Part shown: positions 46,164 to 55,186 of the stretch, one piece after another
Position numbering within the stretch: position 1 is the stretch's first letter
Layout: every line of letters begins with the position of its first letter
Assembly (NCBI GenBank): GCA_013298815.1
Contig: JAAFJF010000003.1
Span: forward strand, 62,001-126,000
DNA length: 64,000 nucleotides
From: Polaromonas sp.
Lineage (GTDB): Bacteria > Pseudomonadota > Gammaproteobacteria > Burkholderiales > Burkholderiaceae_C
Direction: 5' to 3'
Notes under the pieces: model-generated
The model's database searches: none
What the model saw: only the letters and a program-made list of their open reading frames with translations
Told to the model about the DNA's origin: nothing
Program-made: the position numbers and the translations under genes

Positions 46164-47183
46164 TTACAGCGTAATGATCGTACAGCCTGTCGTTTTTCGG
46201 GCTTCTAGATCAATATGCGCTTGTTGCACATCGGCCAGCGGGTAGCGCTGGTCGATGAGGATTTTGACAGCGCCACTTTCAACCACGGCAAACAATTCAT
46301 CTGCCATCGCCTGAGTCGCCTCACGGCTGCTCATGTGGCTGAACAAGGTTTGACGCGTCACGTAAATCGAGCCTTTCGCTCCCAATGAACCTGGCGCAAA
46401 AGGCGGAACGACGCCTGAAGCGTTGCCGAAACTGGCCATCAAACCGAATGGAAGCAGGCAATCCAGTGATTGGTCCCACGTGTCTTTACCCACAGAGTCA
46501 TAAACCACTTTCACGCCGGGCTTCAAGCCTTTGGCGGCGTTGGGAGCTGTGGTGATTTCTTTGACCCGCGCGGCAAAGTCTTCGGTGTTGTAGTTGATAA
46601 CATACGCCGCACCGTGCTCTTTGGCTAACGCGCATTTGGCGTCCGACCCTGCCGTACCAATCAACTGCAGCCCCAGCGCCTTCGCCCACTGGCAAGCAAT
46701 CAACCCCACACCGCCCGCTGCGGCGTGGAACAACACAAAATCACCCGCTTGCAAACCGCCTTGGGGCAATGTGCGGCGCAGCAAATACTGCGCGGTCAAG
46801 CCTTTGAGCATCATCGCGGCACCGGTTTCAAAACTGATGGCATCGGGCAATTTGCAGACTGTCATCGCCGGCATGACGCGGCGCTCGCAGTAGCTGCCCG
46901 GTGGGTTGCCCGCATAGGCAGCGCGGTCGCCGACCTTGAGGTGGGTCACGCCCTCGCCCACGGCTTCCACGACGCCAGCGCCTTCCATTCCCATGGTCAA
47001 TGGCATAGGCAATGCATAAGTGCCACTGCGCTGGTAAACGTCAATAAAGTTCAAACCAATCGCGTGGTGTTTGATGCGAATTTGACCCGGGCCAGGTTCG
47101 CCGACTTCAAGTTCGACGAGTTTGAGCTCTTCAGGGCCGCCGTTTTTGTCGATGCGGATGGTTTTGGAAAGGATGGTGCTCAT
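46164..47183 (-). CDS. NADPH:quinone oxidoreductase, zinc-free MDR type
   Basis: The 339-residue protein is a quinone-oxidoreductase (QorA-like) member of the medium-chain dehydrogenases. HHAIGLNFIDVYQRSGTYALPMP and MGMEGAGVVEAVG are family patterns, and FHAAAGGVGLIACQWAKALG is the NADPH-binding motif. No structural zinc cysteines are present. It reduces quinones by one electron. It is followed upstream by the SDR gene at 47238, 54 bases away. Confidence 0.92.
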   Translation of the reverse strand: MSTILSKTIRIDKNGGPEELKLVELEVGEPGPGQIRIKHHAIGLNFIDVYQRSGTYALPMPLTMGMEGAGVVEAVGEGVTHLKVGDRAAYAGNPPGSYCERRVMPAMTVCKLPDAISFETGAAMMLKGLTAQYLLRRTLPQGGLQAGDFVLFHAAAGGVGLIACQWAKALGLQLIGTAGSDAKCALAKEHGAAYVINYNTEDFAARVKEITTAPNAAKGLKPGVKVVYDSVGKDTWDQSLDCLLPFGLMASFGNASGVVPPFAPGSLGAKGSIYVTRQTLFSHMSSREATQAMADELFAVVESGAVKILIDQRYPLADVQQAHIDLEARKTTGCTIITL

Positions 47184-47237
47184 GGTTTTGTCTCCTGAAA
47201 TAAGTCGAAATAGGTATAAAAATCAATAAGTTCCGGC

Positions 47238-48098
47238 TCAATACGTACCAGAATACGCGCCGCCATCCGTCAAAATATTTTGTCCGGTGATGTAGCTGGC
47301 CTGCTGGCTGCACAAAAAAGCACACGTTGCACCGAATTCCGCAGGATTGCCAAAACGCTTGGCTGGAATGGTTTTGCGGCGTGTTTCACGGATCTCTTCT
47401 AAGCTTTGCCCCGTTTTTGTGGCCTGGCCTTGCAAGGTGGTTTTGATGCGGTCGGTGTCAAATGTCCCTGGCAGCAGGTTATTGATCGTGACGTTATTGG
47501 CAACCAAATTACTGTTGCGCGCTATGCCGGCGACAAAGCCCGTCAAACCGCTGCGCGCACCGTTACTCAGCCCCAAAATCTCTATAGGCGCTTTGACGGA
47601 GCTGGATGTGATGTTCACCACCCGGCCAAAGCCACGCGCCGCCATGCCGTCGATGGTGGCTTTGATCAGTTCGATCGGCGTCAACATATTCGCATCAACC
47701 GCTTTGAGCCAGTCTTCGCGTTCCCAGTTGCGAAAGTCGCCTGGCGGCGGCCCGCCTGCATTGGTGACGACAATGTCGAAGTCCTTGCCAGGCCCACCAG
47801 CGACCGAGAAAGCCGCTTGGCGACCTGCTTCGGTAGTGATATCTGCCGCTACAAACAACACTTTTGAGTGCATTTTGGGCTGATTTTGAGGGTTTACACC
47901 TTCATTTTGGCCAATAGCCAAGGTATTTACTGCCTGAGCAGCTATTAAATTAGTAGCAGATTGTTGTAACACATCTAAACCACGTGCGACCAACACAACG
48001 TTGACCCCCTCGGCGTGCAGCGCTTGCGCACAACCCAAACCCAGCCCTTTGCTAGCGCCACACACCAGCGCCCATTTGCCTGCAATGCCTAAATCCAT
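47238..48098 (-). CDS. Atypical SDR (BKR-like) with inserted repeat
   Basis: The 286-residue protein has an SDR fold with an altered cofactor motif (VCGASKGLGLGCAQAL) and NAGGP, and it lacks the catalytic Tyr-Lys pair: the helix reads LGLSNGARSGLTGFVAG. This is the BKR-like SDR subgroup that is known to lack a perfect tetrad. Residues 48-62 (NLIAAQAVNTLA) and the following loop GQNEGVNPQNQPKMHSK come from a copy of the 43-bp repeat and flank, placed between strands 2 and 3, so the protein is longer than its relatives of about 260. Confidence 0.85.
   Translation of the reverse strand: MDLGIAGKWALVCGASKGLGLGCAQALHAEGVNVVLVARGLDVLQQSATNLIAAQAVNTLAIGQNEGVNPQNQPKMHSKVLFVAADITTEAGRQAAFSVAGGPGKDFDIVVTNAGGPPPGDFRNWEREDWLKAVDANMLTPIELIKATIDGMAARGFGRVVNITSSSVKAPIEILGLSNGARSGLTGFVAGIARNSNLVANNVTINNLLPGTFDTDRIKTTLQGQATKTGQSLEEIRETRRKTIPAKRFGNPAEFGATCAFLCSQQASYITGQNILTDGGAYSGTY
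47915..47957 (-). repeat. 43-bp palindromic repeat, copy 9 (inside SDR gene)
   Basis: The minus strand reads GCTACTAATTTAATAGC, then TGCTCAGGCAGTAAATACC and TTGGCTA, sense to the gene and in the same phase as the ileS copy. Confidence 0.88.
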
Positions 48099-48122
48099 GA
48101 CTTATCCCCTAATTTTAAATTT

Positions 48123-49046
48123 TTAATTTTTTCTAGACACCCAATAAACCCCGCCAAGTACCAACACTGTACCTGCAATGATCCAAGTGTTGAGCGGCTC
48201 TCCCAAGATGAATACCCCCATCAAAATGGTGGACATCGGACCAATCATGCCAGTTTGCGCTGCCAGCGGTGCGCCTATGCGCTCAATAGCCATCATGACA
48301 GCAAGGACGGGCAGGGCGGTGCACAGTGCGGCGTTCAACAGTGACAGCCAAATTACCTGGGGTGCGACGGCCATGGCGCTTAAGGGGCGCAGCACCGCAA
48401 ATTGACCAATGCACAACAAGCACGCCACCGTGGTCGCCAAACCCACCAAGCGCAGCGAACCCAGCCGTTTGACCATTTCACCGCTGTAGCTGAGGTAAAT
48501 CGCGTAGCTCACCGCGCTGCCAAAAACCAGCAGCGCGCCCCAAACCGTGTTGCTGTTAGCGATTGTGCTGACGCTTTGGACGCTGAGTTCATGCCCAAAC
48601 ACCAGCAAAATACCCGCATAACTGAGCGCCATCGCGCCAATTTGCTTGGACGACATCTTCTTTTTGTACAGTAACCAGCCCAAAATCAACACCAGCGTCG
48701 GGTTGAGGTACAAAATCAGCCGCTCCAAAGCTGCGCTGATGTAGGCCAAACCTGCAAAATCCAGATAGCTGGCCAAGTAGTAGCCCGTAAAACCCAGACC
48801 CAGAATGCCCAGCCAGTCGTTGCGGGTCAACGCGGCTTTGCCTTGGCTAGCCCACCACGCCATGACCGCAAAAATGGGCAACGCAAACAGCATGCGGTAC
48901 ATGATGAGGGTGACGGCATCGACCCCATAACGGTAAGCCAGTTTGACGATGATGGCTTTGCCGCTAAAGGCGATGGAGCCGACGATGGCGAGTAAAAGAC
49001 CCGTTGCGAAGCGCTGTTGCGCTGATTTTTTGAACTGTTCAGTCAT
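48123..49046 (-). CDS. DMT-superfamily (EamA) transporter
   Basis: The 307-residue protein has ten hydrophobic helices in two EamA repeats. GSIAFSGKAIIVKLAYRYGVDAVTLIMYRM opens repeat one and VFGSAVSYAIYLSYSGEMVKRLG opens repeat two. RLILYLNPTLVLILGWLLYKK is the usual half-way helix. Such proteins export amino acids, nucleosides or other metabolites; the substrate cannot be read here. It follows the copy of the 43-bp repeat at 49067. Confidence 0.9.
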   Translation of the reverse strand: MTEQFKKSAQQRFATGLLLAIVGSIAFSGKAIIVKLAYRYGVDAVTLIMYRMLFALPIFAVMAWWASQGKAALTRNDWLGILGLGFTGYYLASYLDFAGLAYISAALERLILYLNPTLVLILGWLLYKKKMSSKQIGAMALSYAGILLVFGHELSVQSVSTIANSNTVWGALLVFGSAVSYAIYLSYSGEMVKRLGSLRLVGLATTVACLLCIGQFAVLRPLSAMAVAPQVIWLSLLNAALCTALPVLAVMMAIERIGAPLAAQTGMIGPMSTILMGVFILGEPLNTWIIAGTVLVLGGVYWVSRKN

Positions 49047-49066
49047 CTCACTTAATACAATTTATT

Positions 49067-49109
49067 ACTATAATTTTGATAGCTACTTAGGCAGTAAATA
49101 CGCTGGCTA
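49067..49109 (+). repeat. 43-bp palindromic repeat, copy 10 (intergenic)
   Basis: ACTATAATTTTGATAGC, then TACTTAGGCAGTAAATACGC and TGGCTA. It fills the gap between the hydrolase stop and the EamA start. Confidence 0.92.
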
Positions 49110-49134
49110 AATGCCAATTTAGACGTTATTTTGC

Positions 49135-49932
49135 CTATTTTTTAAGCAGGTAGCTGGCAACCACATCTTGCAGCAGCTTTGTGCCCAGTATGCCTGCATC
49201 GTGCGTGGCTTTGGGCACTCCTAAGTAGCGTGCGCTCGCACCGCGTGCTTTCAGGTTGGCGATATAGCCCGTTACTTGTGCGGGTGTGGTGTTGATGTCT
49301 GCATCGCCGGTGATAGCCGTGACTTGGACTGTTTTGAACACCTTGTCAGCCACCTCATGCGGGGAAATGCTACGCCTGACGATGTTGTTTGCCCAGCCTT
49401 GGCGGCGAATATCTAGGTCGCATGGGCAGGCGATGAGCACGGCGTTGTCTATCAACTCAGGGTGTCGGCCCAAAATCACGCCCGCTGTGGCTGCGCCGCC
49501 CGAATAACCCACCACCACCAAACGCCGAGCGCTGTATTTGGTTTTCAGCGCTTGCAGCGCGTTGGCCACGGCGTCGATATTGTGCGCGGTGTAGTTATCG
49601 CCACCACCCATTGTGTCGCCAGATGAGGCATTTTTCTTAGCATCGGCGTAGCCTGGGCGAATCATGCCGACGAACACGGTGTCTTGATTCGCAAACGGTT
49701 TGAAATGCTTGAAATGGCGATCAAACAAGCCGCCACGGCTGCTGTCACCGTGCAGATAAACCAGTAAATTGCGGACTTTTTGAATATTTGCGGGCTTTGT
49801 TGTCTGAATCACCAAGCATTCAAGCTGCCCATCAACGCGGCTAACGCCATCGGCTTGCGGGCAACCTTTCGCCCAAACTGCGCTACTGCTTAAAAACAAG
49901 CCAAAGCATACCCAAAGAGCTGCTGTCCGCAC
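49135..49932 (-). CDS. Exported alpha/beta hydrolase
   Basis: From GTG at 49932 the 265-residue protein starts with a signal peptide (VRTAALWVCFGLFLSSSAVWA). The nucleophile elbow is GYSGG in VVVGYSGGAATAGVIL, an Asp lies in TGDADINTTPAQV, and the His in ATHDAGILG, giving a full triad. LLVYLHGDSSRGG supplies the oxyanion hole. Substrate unknown; polyester or ester hydrolysis is possible. A longer frame starting inside ggt is rejected, because the GTG sits just after the ggt stop. Confidence 0.8.
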   Translation of the reverse strand: MRTAALWVCFGLFLSSSAVWAKGCPQADGVSRVDGQLECLVIQTTKPANIQKVRNLLVYLHGDSSRGGLFDRHFKHFKPFANQDTVFVGMIRPGYADAKKNASSGDTMGGGDNYTAHNIDAVANALQALKTKYSARRLVVVGYSGGAATAGVILGRHPELIDNAVLIACPCDLDIRRQGWANNIVRRSISPHEVADKVFKTVQVTAITGDADINTTPAQVTGYIANLKARGASARYLGVPKATHDAGILGTKLLQDVVASYLLKK

Positions 49933-49934
49933 TG

Positions 49935-51551
49935 TCAATACCCAGCAGCTTGCCCATCCCGCCGTGGGTCGCTGGCGGCCATGTAGCCTTCCACCGCAGG
50001 GTCGCCCATGCGCCAAATGAACTGGCCCGCGCCAAAGTCTTGGTACGAGTCTTGAATCACGCTGACCTGGTGGCCTCTGTCCAGCAAGCCCTGCACGGTG
50101 GCGGGGTGCATGTGTGCTTCAACGTTGATATCCAGCCCAGCGTTGTAGCGCCAGCGTGGTGCGTCACAGGCGGCCTGCGGGTTTTGACCAAAATCCAGCA
50201 TCCGCACCAGCGTTTGCATGTGGCCTTGGGGTTGCATGTTCGCGCCCATCACGCCGAAACTCATCACCGGCTGGCCGTCTTTGGTCAAAAATGCAGGAAT
50301 GATGGTATGAAACGGGCGCTTGCCTGGTGCGACTTGGTTGGGGCCGGGTTGTAGGCTGAAACCGTGCCCCCGGTTTTGCAGGCTGATGCCAAAAGTAGGC
50401 TCCACACAACCTGAGCCAAAGCCCATGTAGTTGCTTTGAATCATGCTGACCATCATGCCTGACTCGTCAGCCGCCGTCAGGTAAATCGTGCCACCTTTGA
50501 CGGGGTTGCCCGCTTTGAAGTCTTGCGCTTTATTGGGGTCGATCAGCTTGGCGCGCGCGGTCAAATACGCATCATCCAGCATTTGTTCCACGGTCACTTT
50601 CATCGCACTGGGCTCAGCCACGAAGCGGTACACATCAGCAAAGGCGAGCTTCATGGCTTCGATTTGCAGGTGCTGCGTAGATGCGGCGTCCACGTCCATC
50701 TTGGACAAATCAAATTTTGCCAAAATGCCCAAAGCAATCAAAGCCGCGATGCCTTGACCGTTGGGCGGGATTTCATGCAGGCTGTAGCCACGGTAGTCTT
50801 GGGCGATGGGTTTGACCCACTCAGACTGGTAGGACGCCAAATCTTGCGCCGTGATAGCGCCACCCTGCGCAGCAGAGAACTTCACCAACGCCTCTGCAAT
50901 CTCGCCCTCGTAAAAAGCTTTGCCTTTGGTTTGCCCAATCAGGCGCAGCGCTTTCGCAGCAGCTTTGAATTGGAACAACTCGCCCACCTCTGGTGCGCGG
51001 CCTTTGGGTAAAAAGTTGTCGGCAAAACCGGGTTGTCCACGCAATTCTTCCACAGGCGCTGCCCATTTGCCTTGCACGACAAAAGGTACGAGATAGCCGC
51101 GCTCGGCGATGTCAGCCGCGGGTTGCATCAAGTCGGCAAAGGGTAATTTACCAAAACGCTCGCTCATGGCCACCCAGCTGGCCACCGCGCCTGGGATGGT
51201 GACGGAATCCATGCCGCGCTTGGGCGGATTTACCGTGTCTGCGCCGTATTTTTGCTTGAAATATGCTGGCGTCCAAGCTTGTGGCGCACGGCCTGAGGCA
51301 TTGAGGCCGTGAAGCTCTTTGCCATCCCAAATGATACAAAACGAATCGCTGCCCAAGCCGTTGCTGACGGGCTCAACGATGGTCATCACCGCAGCGGTGG
51401 CGATGGCGGCGTCCACAGCATTGCCCCCGTTTTGCAGCATACGCAGGCCGGCTTGCGCGGCAAGCGGATGCGAGGTGGAGACGACATTGCGCGCGTAGAC
51501 AGGCAAGCGGTTTGAAGCGTAGGGGTTGGTGGGAGCGTGTTTGTGATTCAT
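49935..51551 (-). CDS. ggt: Gamma-glutamyltransferase family protein
   Basis: The 538-residue protein is a GGT-type Ntn-hydrolase. NVVSTSHPLAAQAGLRMLQNGGNAVDAAIAT opens it and GGTIYLTAADESG holds the likely catalytic Thr at the cleavage site, with QSNYMGFGSG and SLQNRGHGFSLQPG after it. It would split gamma-glutamyl bonds of glutathione or related compounds. No signal peptide is seen at the ATG 51551, unlike periplasmic E. coli GGT, so it resembles the cytosolic YwrD-like branch. The start avoids 43 residues that overlap the DUF3422 gene. Confidence 0.9.
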   Translation of the reverse strand: MNHKHAPTNPYASNRLPVYARNVVSTSHPLAAQAGLRMLQNGGNAVDAAIATAAVMTIVEPVSNGLGSDSFCIIWDGKELHGLNASGRAPQAWTPAYFKQKYGADTVNPPKRGMDSVTIPGAVASWVAMSERFGKLPFADLMQPAADIAERGYLVPFVVQGKWAAPVEELRGQPGFADNFLPKGRAPEVGELFQFKAAAKALRLIGQTKGKAFYEGEIAEALVKFSAAQGGAITAQDLASYQSEWVKPIAQDYRGYSLHEIPPNGQGIAALIALGILAKFDLSKMDVDAASTQHLQIEAMKLAFADVYRFVAEPSAMKVTVEQMLDDAYLTARAKLIDPNKAQDFKAGNPVKGGTIYLTAADESGMMVSMIQSNYMGFGSGCVEPTFGISLQNRGHGFSLQPGPNQVAPGKRPFHTIIPAFLTKDGQPVMSFGVMGANMQPQGHMQTLVRMLDFGQNPQAACDAPRWRYNAGLDINVEAHMHPATVQGLLDRGHQVSVIQDSYQDFGAGQFIWRMGDPAVEGYMAASDPRRDGQAAGY

Positions 51552-51582
51552 AGGATTCAATAGTCTTATAGTCTTAGCCAGT

Positions 51583-52878
51583 TTAATGGTGTCCTGCGAT
51601 TTTTTGATGCAACCTGCGTAGCGACCACCAAACGGCAAAAGCGACAAACGGAATGGCGATGGCAGCGGTGACTTCACCACTCAGCGGCCAACCCAGCTTT
51701 TGTGCGCCTTTGGCCATGTAGCTGATCAAACCGACGGTGTAGTAGGTGATGGCGGCGACGGATAAGCCCTCGACGGTAGATTGCAATTTAAGCTGCAAGT
51801 CTTGCCTATCGTTCATCGTTACCAACAGTGCTTGGCTGCTTTGCTGTTGTTCAATCTCCACCCGAGTGCGCAGCAAATTACTGATGCGAGAGACACGTTG
51901 CGACAGCGCATCTTGCCGACGCGTTGCCCATTCGCAGGTGCTGCGGGCGGGTGTCAAACGGCGATCCATGAACTCGCGAATGGTTTGCAGCCCAGCCAAA
52001 CGCGACTCGTTGATGTCTTCAATCCGGTCATCAACCAGCTCAAAATAAGCCGAACTGGCGGAAAACCGCGAATGCGTCGCTGCATATTGGCTTTCAACCT
52101 GACCGGCCAGTTTGGTCAAACGATCCAGCAGCAAAGGCTCGTCATTCCGGCTGGCACTGCGGATGGCTTCCGCCAACTCGGCCAACTCTCGCTCGGCATA
52201 GGCCAAGGCGCTGCCAGCGTCCCGCGCAGCTGGCAGCCCCAGCAAAGCAGCCATGCGGTAGGTTTCAATTTCCAGCAAACGCTGCACCAAACGCCCCAGA
52301 CGGCGCTGCGTCATGTTGCCAACCAGCAATACCATGCGCGAAAAACCATCGGCATGGATAGCAAAATCAGTTTGAACTTCTGCAGCACCGTCAGCCACAG
52401 CAGAACCGACCAAGGTTTCTTCGTTGAGAACATGCTTGATGATGGTGGTACTGCCAAACACATTGGCGGGTAAGCCCCACACGTGCAAACTGGTGAGCGC
52501 TTCACCAGGCAGCTTTTCCAACCAATCTTGTGGCACAACATCAATGGCGGTTTGCGGCTCACGCTCGTTCAAGGCATCGCCCTCTAGTGACCTTGTGAAG
52601 GTGTAGGTGACAAATTCGGTGTGTAGCTCCCAGCGCAATCTAAACCCACCTAAATCAACACGGATATGGGTAGACGTACCGTCAGGCGGCGGCAAATGGT
52701 GGTCGCGTAGCAAAGTGGCTACATGTTCACGGCTGGCTTGGCGCTGGGCAGCATCGCATACCATTACCACATGTGAGATGGCAACAGGCGCTGTCATCGC
52801 CTCGGGCGGGCGGGCATGAATTTCGTTGTGCAGGGCAACGCGCGAGACGTGCTGTGGAATATGAAGATGTGTTCGCAT
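51583..52878 (-). CDS. DUF3422 membrane protein
   Basis: The 431-residue protein begins HNEIHARPPEAMTAPVAISHVVM, the DUF3422 opening, and contains WELHTEFVTYTF. Two helices near the C-terminus (VAAITYYTVGLISYMAKG and AAIAIPFVAFAVWWSLR) anchor it. A central region of about 200 residues is coiled-coil-like (RQDALSQRVSRISNLLRTRVEI). Function unknown. It follows a terminator at 52914, so it has its own promoter. Confidence 0.88.
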   Translation of the reverse strand: MRTHLHIPQHVSRVALHNEIHARPPEAMTAPVAISHVVMVCDAAQRQASREHVATLLRDHHLPPPDGTSTHIRVDLGGFRLRWELHTEFVTYTFTRSLEGDALNEREPQTAIDVVPQDWLEKLPGEALTSLHVWGLPANVFGSTTIIKHVLNEETLVGSAVADGAAEVQTDFAIHADGFSRMVLLVGNMTQRRLGRLVQRLLEIETYRMAALLGLPAARDAGSALAYAERELAELAEAIRSASRNDEPLLLDRLTKLAGQVESQYAATHSRFSASSAYFELVDDRIEDINESRLAGLQTIREFMDRRLTPARSTCEWATRRQDALSQRVSRISNLLRTRVEIEQQQSSQALLVTMNDRQDLQLKLQSTVEGLSVAAITYYTVGLISYMAKGAQKLGWPLSGEVTAAIAIPFVAFAVWWSLRRLHQKIAGHH

Positions 52879-52913
52879 AAATGTTGTTTAGCAACTATTG
52901 TGCCGCAATAAAC

Positions 52914-52941
52914 AAAAATGGCACCCGAAGGCGCCATTTTT
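52914..52941 (-). terminator. Rho-independent terminator after tctA
   Basis: On the minus strand AAAAATGGCGCC-TTCG-GGTGCCATTTTT folds with a UUCG tetraloop and a T tract. It ends the leftward tctB-tctA transcript 28 bases after the tctA stop. Confidence 0.88.
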
Positions 52942-52968
52942 AAAAATCAAAACAAGAAATGAGTCTGT

Positions 52969-54480
52969 TTAATCTTCGACGAATGCCTCTTCACGCTTTT
53001 TACTGACCGAGGGCAGCAACACGACGATGAGCAACAGTGCCGCGACGGCCAATAAACTAGCAGACAATCCACGCGTCACAAACACACTCCAATCACCGCG
53101 TGACAGGAGCAAAGCGCGTCGTAAGTTTTCCTCCATCATAGGCCCCAGAATAAAACCGAGCAGCAATGGCGCAGGCTCCATACCTAGCTTGATGAACAAA
53201 TAACCAATCACGCCGAATGCGCCAACCATCCAAATGTCAAACGTGTTGTTGTTAGTCGAATAAACACCAATCGCGCAAAACAGCACAATCGCAGGGAACA
53301 ACCAACGGTATGGCACACTGAGCAATTTAATCCAGATGCCAATCAAAGGCAAGTTCAACACAATCAACATCGCATTGCCGATCCACATCGACGCAATCAA
53401 ACCCCAAAACAGCTCTGGGTTGCTGGTCATCACCTGTGGACCAGGTTGGATGTTGTGAATCGTCATCGCGCCGACCATCAAAGCCATCACGGCGTTAGGC
53501 GGAATACCCAGGGTCAATAATGGGATAAAAGATGTTTGCGAGGCTGCATTGTTAGCTGCTTCGGGTGCGGCTACGCCGCGAATGTTACCTTTACCGAAAG
53601 CAGCCTCGCCAGGTTGCAGCTTGGTTTTTTTCTCTAAAGTATAAGCTGCGAAAGCCGCCATCACGGCACCACCACCGGGCAGAATACCCAAAACAGCTCC
53701 CAAAGCTGTACCGCGGAGCACAGCCGGCGTCATGCGCTTGAAATCCTCTTTGGTTGGCATCAAGCCTTTAACGTCAGCGGTAAATACCTCACGTTCACTT
53801 TCATGCTTGCCCAAATTGGTGATGATCTCGCCGTAGCCAAACACACCCATCGCAATCACGATGAAGCCGATGCCATCGGTCAGCTCAGGAATGTCAAAGC
53901 TGAAACGCGCCACGCCAGAGTTCACGTCGGTACCGACCAAACCCAGCAACAAGCCCAGCAAAATCATGCCAACCGCTTTGAGCAACGAGCCAGATGCCAA
54001 CACCACCGCACCAACCAAGCCCAAAATCATGAGTGAAAAGTATTCCGCAGGGCCGAATTTGAAGGCAACTTCAGTCAAAGGCACTGCAAACGCAGCCAAT
54101 ACCAATGTTCCCACACAGCCGGCAAAGAACGAACCCAAACCTGCAGCCGCCAGCGCAGGACCCGCTCGCCCCTGTCGTGCCATTTGGTAACCGTCAATCA
54201 CGGTGACCACCGAGGACGACTCCCCTGGCAAGTTCACCAAAATAGCCGTTGTAGAGCCGCCATATTGCGCACCATAGTAAATACCAGCCAGCATGATCAA
54301 GGCTGAAACAGGTGGCAAAGCATAAGTCGCTGGCAGCAACATGGCAATGGTTGCCAAAGGGCCGATGCCTGGCAAAACACCTATCAATGTTCCCAATAGG
54401 CAACCAATGAAGGCGTACATCAAATTGATGGGTGTAAAAGCAACACCAAAACCAAGTGCTAAGTTATTAATTAAATCCAT
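52969..54480 (-). CDS. tctA: Tripartite tricarboxylate transporter, large permease TctA
   Basis: TctA, 503 residues, has about twelve helices; GIYYGAQYGGSTTAILVNLPGE is the family signature, and ILPGGGAVMAAF and TLGIPPNAVMALMVGA are conserved repeats. It carries tricarboxylates with Na+ or H+ together with TctB and a periplasmic TctC/Bug protein. TctB lies upstream, but no TctC gene is adjacent here. Confidence 0.95.
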   Translation of the reverse strand: MDLINNLALGFGVAFTPINLMYAFIGCLLGTLIGVLPGIGPLATIAMLLPATYALPPVSALIMLAGIYYGAQYGGSTTAILVNLPGESSSVVTVIDGYQMARQGRAGPALAAAGLGSFFAGCVGTLVLAAFAVPLTEVAFKFGPAEYFSLMILGLVGAVVLASGSLLKAVGMILLGLLLGLVGTDVNSGVARFSFDIPELTDGIGFIVIAMGVFGYGEIITNLGKHESEREVFTADVKGLMPTKEDFKRMTPAVLRGTALGAVLGILPGGGAVMAAFAAYTLEKKTKLQPGEAAFGKGNIRGVAAPEAANNAASQTSFIPLLTLGIPPNAVMALMVGAMTIHNIQPGPQVMTSNPELFWGLIASMWIGNAMLIVLNLPLIGIWIKLLSVPYRWLFPAIVLFCAIGVYSTNNNTFDIWMVGAFGVIGYLFIKLGMEPAPLLLGFILGPMMEENLRRALLLSRGDWSVFVTRGLSASLLAVAALLLIVVLLPSVSKKREEAFVED

Positions 54481-54533
54481 TTTTTATTCCCAATATATTG
54501 TCAATATTTTTAGTTATCGTTCTTGGTGTGGAT

Positions 54534-55028
54534 TTAGTTGGTCAAAAACGTAGGCCAAACTGGGAACTGCAGCTTCAACAGCAAAATAAACGCTGCATAG
54601 CTCATGATGCTGAGCACAATTGCCAAGATCGTCACCTCTTTGAAATTGAACTCTTCGCCCGCCAAACTGGCAACAAAAGTCAACGCAAAAATAGCCGCAA
54701 TCAAACCAAAAGCTGGGAACTTGATACTTGGCAACCCACCAAGCAGCAAACCAAAAATCAAGTTAGCGGCAATGATAAAAAACAGAGGTTTCCAAGCCCA
54801 TGAGCCTATCTTGTCACCTTCACCGTCTGCGGGTTCAACGACTAACGCCTTAAATGTAATGATGGCACCCAAAACTGCCATGCAAATGCCCAAAATGAGC
54901 GGAAAGTAGCCTGGGCCCATCCGAGCACCTGTACCCACGCTGTAATTGGTAGCCCCCCAAGCGAAGGCAACGCCTACCGCGGTGAACAACAACCCTGAAA
55001 AAAAGTCTTTTTGGCTCTTGATTGCCAT
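54534..55028 (-). CDS. tctB: Tripartite tricarboxylate transporter, small permease TctB
   Basis: TctB from ATG at 55028 (MAIKSQKDFFSGLLF) has 164 residues and four helices; VGTGARMGPGYFPLILGICMAVLGA is the DUF1468/TctB signature. It pairs with TctA 53 bases downstream. An upstream ATG at 55055 is unlikely because the family opening is at 55028. Confidence 0.92.
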   Translation of the reverse strand: MAIKSQKDFFSGLLFTAVGVAFAWGATNYSVGTGARMGPGYFPLILGICMAVLGAIITFKALVVEPADGEGDKIGSWAWKPLFFIIAANLIFGLLLGGLPSIKFPAFGLIAAIFALTFVASLAGEEFNFKEVTILAIVLSIMSYAAFILLLKLQFPVWPTFLTN

Positions 55029-55186
55029 GTTTATGCCTCGGATTAGTTTCGACACTCTAATTATCCCCTAGTAAGTTTGGTGTCATCCTACAAAAAACCT
55101 AGGGTTTCCCCGAATTTTTTGTTCTTTTATCTTTTAAAGCACAAAAAAACGTTTTGTAATATGAAAAATTGCACCTTCTTGCTTAT

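Noticed and set aside
49933-50016. Extended N-terminus of the alpha/beta hydrolase inside ggt
   Set aside because: The extra residues are charged and precede the signal peptide; the GTG just after the ggt stop gives a normal secretory start.
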